A DNA stretch of 11,801 nucleotides from Phoronis ovalis (Eukaryota; Phoronida; Phoronidae), in NCBI GenBank assembly GCA_028565635.1, contig JAOXYB010050157.1, forward strand, positions 1 to 11,801, in the 5' to 3' direction. This document shows, piece after piece, positions 1 to 8,600 of the stretch. Position 1 is the stretch's first letter. Each line of letters begins with the position of its first letter. The translations under genes and the position numbers were made by a program. The notes under the pieces are model-generated. The model had not been told where the DNA came from. It was given only the letters and a program-made list of their open reading frames with translations, and made no database searches.

Positions 1-569
1 CGTGCAATACGATAATATATTGTACGGAAATACTGAAAGCTGATTGGTTAAAACCACGTAAGTGTGAACTAAAGTCAAATGTTGTTATATTCCTACAATT
101 TAACACAAGAGTGAAATAAACACGTCATTAAACTTTTGACACGACTTTGCCGAGATTTATAAGCCTTTCTCTCTGTGCGATCCATTGTCGCTTACCTAAA
201 CTTAGTCTATTCTATTATGGTGACTCATTCTGCTTTTTGCTTTGCGGACTACAGATAAACTCTGGCAGGACAGAATATGTGTGATCGACCTATTTTACTA
301 GCTACCCGCTTAGTCCACTGTTATAACTATTATTACAAGCTGCGATTTGATTGGTGTCAAGATTTCCGTGACACTTTATATAAAAAATAAAGGAATTATC
401 GTTATTTTGGTTTTATAGATAATAAACAAAACTTGACTATGGTTAAGCCCAGACGTTAGTTGAGAAGGTACGGAACACTAACGGATGGATTTATTCGGGC
501 TGTTTTTGGTACCCCACCAATAAATTATGATGTCCTTACTATCTTATCGGGTCCTTGCATGTATCTAGG
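1..569. other. Non-coding stretch with weak promoter-like motifs
   Basis: I see no supported gene here. An inverted CCAAT box (ATTGG, 43-47) lies about 110 bp upstream of a TATA-like TTTATAAG (156-163). A second AT-rich box, TATATAAAA (377-385), directly follows a short inverted repeat (GTGTCA 354-359, TGACAC 369-374). Any of these could be chance in AT-rich DNA, and no coding exon follows them that I can recognise. Confidence 0.3.
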
Positions 570-585
570 ATATATATTTATAAAA
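570..585 (+). promoter_or_regulatory. TATA-like box upstream of the microprotein ORF
   Basis: The run TATATATTTATAAAA lies about 50-65 bp upstream of the ATG at 636. That spacing leaves room for a start site near 600-615 and a short leader. In DNA this AT-rich such a match can arise by chance; its only support is the ORF behind it. Confidence 0.25.
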
Positions 586-635
586 CTCTAACCTTACTTT
601 TCAATAATTTCATTTACATTCTATTTGGCGACGGA

Positions 636-785
636 ATGTTTGCTGCTGGCCTGTTAGAACAGGTCGATAGCAGTTGGGAGGCAGCAGCTATTCTGTGGAC
701 ACCTTTTATTGCATGTTTAATTTTACTGCTCACTCTTCCTTTCATTCTGATATGGCGGGCCGGCAACACAGTACAGTGTATGTAA
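636..785 (+). CDS. Candidate 49-residue single-pass membrane microprotein
   Basis: An ATG at 636 with a purine at -3 opens 49 codons ending in TAA (783-785). The peptide has an acidic N-terminal stretch (E8, D11, E15), one strongly hydrophobic segment at about residues 17-40 (rich in Leu and Ile, with a Trp at each end) and a short tail beginning with Arg41. This looks like a single transmembrane helix; the Arg suggests the C-terminus faces the cytosol. Base composition is visibly less AT-rich than the flanks. A TATA-like box lies upstream (570-585) and AATAAA follows at 889-894, so a single-exon gene would be complete. I do not recognise the family. It could instead be a last exon of a larger membrane protein, with an acceptor near 653 (TGTTAG), or a chance ORF. 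Confidence is low. Confidence 0.3.
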   Translation: MFAAGLLEQVDSSWEAAAILWTPFIACLILLLTLPFILIWRAGNTVQCM

Positions 786-888
786 TGATCGACATTTAGT
801 TTATGTAATAATTAAAACTGCATAACCTCAATTTCTAGCAGTTGTGTTTGGTCGCATATAAAAGCATTGTTTGTACTTTAATTTATAA

Positions 889-894
889 AATAAA
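889..894 (+). terminator. Candidate poly(A) signal for the microprotein ORF
   Basis: AATAAA lies 104 bp after the stop codon at 785. An ATTAAA also occurs closer, near 811. The hexamer is common in AT-rich DNA, so this is only positional support. Confidence 0.2.
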
Positions 895-2354
895 TACAGT
901 AACCCGCTGTCACGTTGTTACTAGTATGGCGGGGGATAGATAGACGGAGATGACAATGGAAGTGCAAGATATGTACTTGGGCGTGGTAAATTCCAAGAGT
1001 GACTAAGATGTACTGAATTACTATTGTATTAAAGTATGACATAAAAACAGACACTATATTATAACTAATGAAACGAAAAAATAGTATACTATTAATACAA
1101 CATGGATAGATAAGTCCATAACTATGGAATAACAATTCCTCACAACTATTGTTAGGTTACTGTAATATAGATACTCAGAAATCTTATTTTTAATACTTCT
1201 TCGCTTCTTATTTTTCTCGATCAGCTTCCATAGTTGAGGTATACTGCTCAGCTCTCGTTATTAGCTGCTTGAGCAGAGGACTGGTTTTTGGTACTCGGGC
1301 CACGACCAACATCACCGACATTCACCGATCTCACACAACAACAAAAAATTAAAGCTGCTTTCTATTGCTATGTCTGTACAGGATAATAAATGTTGGAGAA
1401 GACGGCCCTGTAATATAATATTATAATACCGTATAATATAACTATTACACTGGGTGTTATTACCCCTTCTACTCTGATCCTTAATTATATTAATACTAAT
1501 ATCCCAATTTACACCCATCGTTCAACTTCAAATATAATTTATTGTGACCGTTAAAACTACGAATTAAAAGTAACTGTCCAAAAATATACAAGCTCGACAA
1601 AGCCTTCACCATGACTCCTATATGCAAGATTTCTATTTACCTGTATTCTATTTCTTTCTTTTTTTCAATACTTTTCCGAACCTTGACACAATGACAACAC
1701 ACACTGCGTTTCCAAAATGATCTGCCCAAAATGTATTCTAGTTGTGGCATAATATCGTGGCGATTGTGCCGTGACGACAATTACATTTGAATATTCTGTT
1801 AGGTGCTATGCCTATATAATTAAGATCCATTAACTATTGTTTGTACTACTGTTATGCTTAAGGTTGGTAGTAAAACACAACAAGGTTGTAAGGTATAGCT
1901 CAGACTAATTTTAATTAATAATTACAAAGTTTTTATACAAAGAGAAGATTGTGCCTTGACCATAATGTGCAAGAGCTTAATTCAGAAGCCATAAATTACG
2001 TAAACAATTGTACGGTTTGACCATTTGACTTTCTTGATAAAAAGATGTTTATTATATAACATCAATGAAAACTTTCGGAATTAAGTATCTGGATCCTTGT
2101 TGATTCTGGATATCAATCAAATTTTAAGAAGAGGAAAACCAAAATGTCTAATTATCATTATAACACTACTGGAGGTACTATTCGTGTTACGCCTATAGCT
2201 TTAGTGCGAATATCACTTAAACAAAATAAACATATTCTTATAATTAGTATGTACAAAGTCAATAAGATAAACCTGCGTATTTACATAAACATTTGTATAA
2301 ACACGCCTAATAATAAATATAAACACTTGTAACACCCGCTTTTTCAGCACTTGA
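895..2354. other. AT-rich intergenic DNA, no gene seen
   Basis: I find no exon with both plausible splice sites and coding character, no RNA gene and no clear repeat. The longest open frames (for example 2144-2332, which opens with ATG in a fair start context) encode Asn/Ile/Lys-rich peptides of the kind expected by chance from AT-rich sequence. Confidence 0.5.
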
Positions 2355-2540
2355 CCAATAAAATCCTCTTATATCCTGCCAATCAAATTAACATTCAATT
2401 ATTATCTCAAGATTTTATGTGTTTTCTCATTCAGTTGCTGCGACAAGATTTGCTCGTTATCCTGAAAAGGCGTATGCTGTGTTACAGTAAATAGCGCAAA
2501 AGTATTCAGTTTTAACTTCATTTTAATATTTTTATAAATT
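2355..2540 (+). promoter_or_regulatory. Putative promoter of the lectin gene
   Basis: Two CCAAT boxes (2355-2359 and 2379-2383, 24 bp apart) lie about 150-175 bp upstream of a TATA-like TTTATAAATT (2531-2540). The TATA box is about 80 bp before the ATG chosen at 2623, which allows a short 5' leader. I saw no clear NF-kB-type site in this stretch. The arrangement is reasonable for a polymerase II promoter but is inferred from motifs alone. Confidence 0.35.
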
Positions 2541-2622
2541 ATTTAATTCGTGTTTTACTAGTAGATTTATACGGGCACTTATGAAATTGTGTTCTGACTG
2601 GAACTCTGAAGAAAAATCAGTT

Positions 2623-2692
2623 ATGAAAAGTTCAAGACTTGCATATACAGCTCTTCTGTTGGCTATTATTATAAATATAGCTCAAAATCGAG
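2623..2692 (+). CDS. Lectin exon 1: signal peptide
   Basis: The 70 coding bases give 23 residues plus one base (phase 1). The peptide has a basic start (K2, R5), a hydrophobic core (residues 6-20: Leu, Ala, Ile) and a plausible cleavage after A20. The donor is AG|GTAAAG at 2693. An upstream ATG at 2581 is in frame with no stop between, and would add 14 mostly polar residues before the same core. I prefer 2623 because it yields a standard signal peptide, but the 2581 start could instead make the core a signal anchor. The following intron is short (228 bp). The exon has no domain signature of its own; it is assigned by position, phase and peptide character. Confidence 0.7.
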
Positions 2693-5600
2693 GTAAAGAT
2701 TAATAATTGAACTTTTTGTAAATTATCGCACTGATTAATACAGTACCTGTTTATTTTGTGTTGAGTCGTTTGTTGTGATGATGCTTGTTATTATTATTAA
2801 TAAACATGTCATATCATATGTATGTATATTAGTTATAACAGTTAGCTTGTTGATTATTTGAAATGTTTTTAAAGAATCCTGTAGAAGTATAATTCTAATT
2901 GTATAGTTTCATTATACTAGTGTACGCATCCTGTCCAAGTTCCTCATGGTCGCTTTCTTCTTACGGAGTGTGTTACTTACATATAACTACAGAATACTCA
3001 TGGTCTGATGCGAAAACCAACTGCGAATCTATTGGTGGATTTTTGGCAGATATTGATAGTGCAGAGCAGCAATCGTTTGTAGAATCCGTTGTCCCGTAAG
3101 CATATAATTATATCTTTTACCCGTTGTTCCTGTAACGCATAAAGTCTTTATAAACTGTGGACCTAGTGAAACTGGATTTGGTTTGACTGACATCTAAAAT
3201 ATAATCTTGGTAGTCCTCCTGTCTACTTGCACGTGCATCTAGGTAAATTTGATATGGCGCGAAATGAGAATTCATTATTAACAAGTTAAATTATGCTTTA
3301 TAAACTAATAGATGTGTATAGTGGCTAGAATAGGCGAAATCACTTTTTGTTACATCTCTATTTTCCAAGAAGATAAATAAAGATATCAAAAAATCCAGTC
3401 AAAATCAATAAACTGTACCCATTCCCTAAAGTAATGTTACTTGTCATAATTTACCATTTAATTAATTTAAACAAAAGAAATTATTTTTTATCGAGCATGC
3501 TATGTCCACGGTTAAATGAACACAGTAATCAATACATGCAGATGTCTACTAATTGGCATAATAAATTTATGATTTTTTCCTCCTTGGCGCTGGCTTTTTC
3601 GGTTGTTTTTGTTTAAAAGGGAACTAATTATTGCTATGTTCTTTAAGTAAAATATATCAGAATTTGATACGATTATTTGAGCTACGGAACGGTATGATTT
3701 GTTTCATTTGTGAGGTCGCACTTTTCCGGGTCATGCCAGCACGAACATTTAACTGAAAGTACATAATAAAGTACATATGTTCTTAACAAGTCATTTTCTT
3801 AGCGCAATTTCTATAGAAGTCGATGGGAAAATCAATTTGTTCGTAAACTAATTAGAACAAATGACGTCATTGCATTTGGGAATATAATTAATAATTGATA
3901 ATGAGCTTAGTCTCTCAGACCCAGAATTGATTTAAAATCAATATATATATAGTTGACATAAGTTATGTTACTTAGATAATTGGCCTTTTTATATAAATCT
4001 TACACTTATCTGAGATTAAATTAGCAAACTCGTTTGACAGTCTATATGTTATGTATTACAGAATTGACTTTTTTCAAGAACTGAACAAAAAATATGAAAA
4101 AATTCCGTTTTGGACAACGATTCATCATGTATAAAATAATGTAGTTTTATGAAAGAATGACAATTAAGTTAGTTCCTTTTTTTACTGTTTCCTGTTTCCT
4201 TATTCAATAAGGAAAAAGGAGCAATTTCGAATCCTAATTTAGAGTCTTGAGAACCCCAACTTTGAGCCGAATAAGAAAAATGAAAATAGTTCTTTTCTCT
4301 GTAATTGATTTTGATCCGAATAAGGTAAAAGGAAATATTTCATTTTTCCTTATTCTATTTTTTTTATCTGAATAAGATAAAAGAACTATTTCCCTTTTCC
4401 TTAGGGAACCATTACCATCTATCCAACATTCGACTAACAAAAAAGGAAATGGTTCCTTTTTTCTTTTTCAGATAAAGGAGCTTTTTCCTTTTTCTTTATT
4501 CGAACTGTACTGTCATTTCCGCGTACTCATATAAGTTTTCAGGACCATGCACGAATGGATTTCCGGGTATACGAACAATTTTGGAAATGTAACAATAAAG
4601 GTGTTCGTGTGCCCGGAAATCTGTCCGTGGTCCTGGAAATTTAATTACGCGGATATGACGATTCGTGTAGGGAAAATATCAGTGAGAAAACCGGAAAAGC
4701 GAGATAAATCAGATAAAAGACGCGTGAATCAGAATTGACGGTATGTGTACACGATTGTTAATTACTAAATAGAAACTAATTAAACCACCACAAATATGAT
4801 ACTAGAGCAGAAGAATAGATTCTAAACATTTCAAATGTTGGAGTTCCGTTGTATTTGGATTAAGTTTTCATGTTTTCAAAGTTTATACTTCAATGTAAAT
4901 ATAACATCTAGTAACGTAAAGGTATCTCCAACAGAGGCGGATACTATATTGTAACGGAAGCCAACTCAACAAATTAAAAATTTAGAAATATAACTAATTA
5001 CATGTAAAGTTTTCCACAACTCGTTAGAAAGCAATTTTCTCCCAGGAATTTCTACTTTAATCGTTGCTGGTTATACGTTGTCTTTTTTCGCTAGTACTAC
5101 TTATTTACATGAATACACAGTGATATTCGTCAAGGGGTAACTCACGAGGCTGATGAAGGAAGCTGCATGGATGAATGTTTCCCGGGGAATAATTGTCATA
5201 AACATAATTTAGATGATGACAAATCGTATTTCCTCTAGGCGTCGGTTCGGCACAAGTCACATTTGTACAGGGATTGAGTAATCTAGTCACGTCCTCTGCA
5301 CGCTTTAATTTTATATATATATATATAGGTCTATTTTCAAATGTTTAGAACCTCTACAACCCGCAATTGGATTGGTGTAACGGACGAAGCATCCGAAGGA
5401 ACCTGGGTGAATGCATACGGTGGCAGCAAATCATATTTTCATTGGTTGGTGGGTCGGCCTAATTCCAGAACTTCAGAAAATTGTGCCGTGCTTGATACAT
5501 CCAGAAACTACGAATGGCTGGATAGAAAATGTGAAGATGACTGGCCTAGTATCTGCCAATATCCGCAATCTGTAAGTAGTATGTTTTTTGAAAAGTTTTG

Positions 5601-8600
5601 TAAAAAAAATAACATACTGCATATTCTTTATACAAACACCGCTCATCGCCTTTTAGCTCCATTCTTAATCAGCTAATTTAAAAAGAAGTCAAAAGCGCAA
5701 CATACGAGGAACATCAAGTTGGCAGACAACAGATAACAGATAGCAGATGAAAACGTGAAGTTAGCAGATAGCAGATATCTGCTAGAAATCGTCTGCAGAT
5801 GAAATCATCTGCTAGAAATCATCTGCAGAACAGATGAAATCATCTGCTGGCAGATGAAATCATCTTAATTAGTTAATACTTTTTTTAAAGTTATTTTTAA
5901 TTATTTTTTTTTTGATTAATTTTTTTCAATTTTTTTGTTAATTATTTCAATTTTATAAATTTATTTTTAATTATTTTTTTTAATAAATTTTTTTTTTTTT
6001 GATTAATTTTCAATTTTTTTTTTTTTTTTTATAATTTGTTCAATTTTTTTGATAGTTAATTTTTTTTTCACCCATTTTTTTTTTTAATTGATTTTTTCTA
6101 AAATTTTATTTTAATAAATTTAATGTTTTTGTTTTTTTTTTATAAATTTTTAAATTTTTAATTGATTTAAAAAAAAAATTTTAAAAAATTAAAAAATTAT
6201 TTTAAAAAATAAATAAAAAAATTTATCAAAAAAAATTAAAAAATTTATTAAAAAAAAATTGTAAACATTTTTTTAAAGAAAGAAATAAAACAAATTGAAA
6301 AAAAGGAATAAAAAAAACAAATAATTTAAAAAAATTTATTAAAAATAAAATTAAACAAAAAAAAATGATTAACTTCATGTTTAATTAACTCTGCTAATTT
6401 GATGTTTCTAGCAGACATCTGCCAGCAGATGATTTCATCTGCAGATGATTTCTAGCAGATATCTGCTGTCTGCTATCTGCTGTCTGCTAACTTCACGTTT
6501 TCATCTGCTATCTGCTAACTTGACGTTTTCATCTGCTATCTGCTATCTGCTAACTTCACGTTTTCATCTGCTATCTGTTATCTGTTGTCTGCTAATTTGA
6601 TGTTCCTCAAGATACAGGGACCCATCACTAATAGTATATAGTTTCTTGTTGAAATAATATAAGTATGTACAATGAATAAATAAAATGGGGAGTAATTCAA
6701 CACTATTTAAAACAGTTAAAAAGATTTTGGTGGATTTCTTAATTCTCAAGTATGTAGTCCACTAACAATAATGCCAACATTCTAGTGGAATTTAATTTAT
6801 TCAAAAATGCTAATTTACATAAATTTCTCTATAGCAAAGGCTTTAAATGATTGTAAAAAAAATTGACATAATGTGTCATGGCAAAAAAGAGTCCAGAATA
6901 TTAATGTACCACATTACAGGAAAACATTAGAAATCACACCAGATATTCAAAAATTTTACGAGGGGCATGGCTCAGCTCCCTCTAGTTTTGCTTCGCGCCC
7001 TTTAGGCACCCCGGCCACTCGTCTGAATATCCAAATGTACTCCTTAACTTATTCCTGGATTCCATGTAAAAATAAAACTTGTGCGTTTCGTAATGATTAA
7101 ACTACTGTCAATAATTGACCATACACAATGTATGTTTTAGTGTTATGCATATAATAATAATAATAATAATAATAATACGAAACATAATTTTGCCTGGTAA
7201 GTTAAGGTATTGGGTGCGGGTGGGGGCTTTTTTATTTGCGGTCCTAATGAGATCGAGAGGCCTTTTAATTTTTAATTTGGAAATCATTGAGGGAAGCCAA
7301 CATTTTTCCCATCTGATTGTGAAATCAATTATTAATTTATATAGTCCTTTTTGGGATGCAGCAAGGTGGAAGTATAACGACAGGTATGTTTTTTTATTCT
7401 TAGGGTTAGAGTGTGTAAAACGCATTTGCATTCATTCAGCACTACGTAATGCCCTTTCTCTTTCTTTGAGCACAGAGAACTCTAATTTATGAATCTTTTA
7501 AAATTATCCACTAACATGACTGTCTCATAAAGGAATAATTTTCAAAAATAATAATTAATAGGCATTTGTACTGTACATCAAAGACTATTACATCTAATAG
7601 AACATAAATTTTGTCTCAGCGTTCATTTATCATATGGCTGTGAGAGCGGGCATTATAATCCAGTATTACCTCATAAAGCATCGCTGCATGAGTTAGAACC
7701 CGTGACTACCATGTTTGTATGTATATACCTGGTAAAAAAAAAAAATCCTTCATATTTTCATTTATATGCAATGATTTAATTTCTAGTAGGCAGTACTTGA
7801 CAATTGGCATAGCACAGATCATTTTAAACAAAGAATTGCATTTCACTTATCATGCTAGTCCAGCAACCATGACCCTACTATGGACAGTCTACGGCTTGTC
7901 CGTAGGGTCCTGACCACATCATATCTCAAACCAGACGAAGTTCGAAAACACTTACTTTCTTAATTAAAGAAATGAAATTGACCCAAATATTTGCTTCTGT
8001 CTATTCCTGGACTCTTCCGCTTCTTCATTTGAGATAGGAGGCGGCTAGAAATAGTATCATGCATGATTGCATATTTGCTGCTGACCAATGCAAAATTTCA
8101 TGTTTGCATATTGGTTAATCATGCATACAAGCAGTGTTTTTATTTGTATCATGAGTAACGATATATTATGTAATTGCTGGTCTCATAGTTACACATGCAA
8201 GTGCCTAATCATGTGTATGTAACGTAAAAGAAATTGCGCAAATACAGTGGATGGATATTTCATGTCATGTTAGAGGAAGCATGGAGCTATCCTTTTATAT
8301 CTCTAAAAAAACGTATTTTAATTCGTCATTGTATAGTTCAATTGTTTCGTTGCATGTATATTTTTATTGCTGCCTTTTTTTAAATAGAAATGCCTGTTTG
8401 AATTATTATAAAAGACTATCACTGGTTCTTATAAAAATAATGCTATTATCATTACCGTTATTATTATTATTTTTATGGATATATTTTATAATTTTTATTT
8501 CTTTAGTTCAATTAGTTACCCTTTAGGGCAGTAGTTGCAACAATATAGTTTAGTACGCTCGCATAAGTTACCATTCAAATGCATAGTATAATTCAGTTGT

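Noticed and set aside
2144-2332. 62-codon open frame with ATG in a fair start context
   Set aside because: Asn/Ile/Lys-rich composition expected from AT-rich DNA; no domain and no flanking signals.
5105-5290. Minus-strand Cys-rich open frame (61 codons)
   Set aside because: It lies antisense to the duplicate exon 3, whose plus-strand reading resembles the real exon and has the right splice phase. The start is not an ATG and no splice sites support the minus reading.
7108-7492. Long open frames on both strands
   Set aside because: They overlap each other, and each includes an Ile run produced by the ATA microsatellite. There is no domain resemblance.
7680-7720. tRNA B-box-like GGGTTCTAACTC on the minus strand
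   Set aside because: It deviates from the B-box consensus, and I could find no A box or cloverleaf upstream.
8251-8526. 91-codon hydrophobic open frame with ATG
   Set aside because: Its Leu/Ile/Phe content follows from T-rich sequence; no splice, promoter or family evidence.
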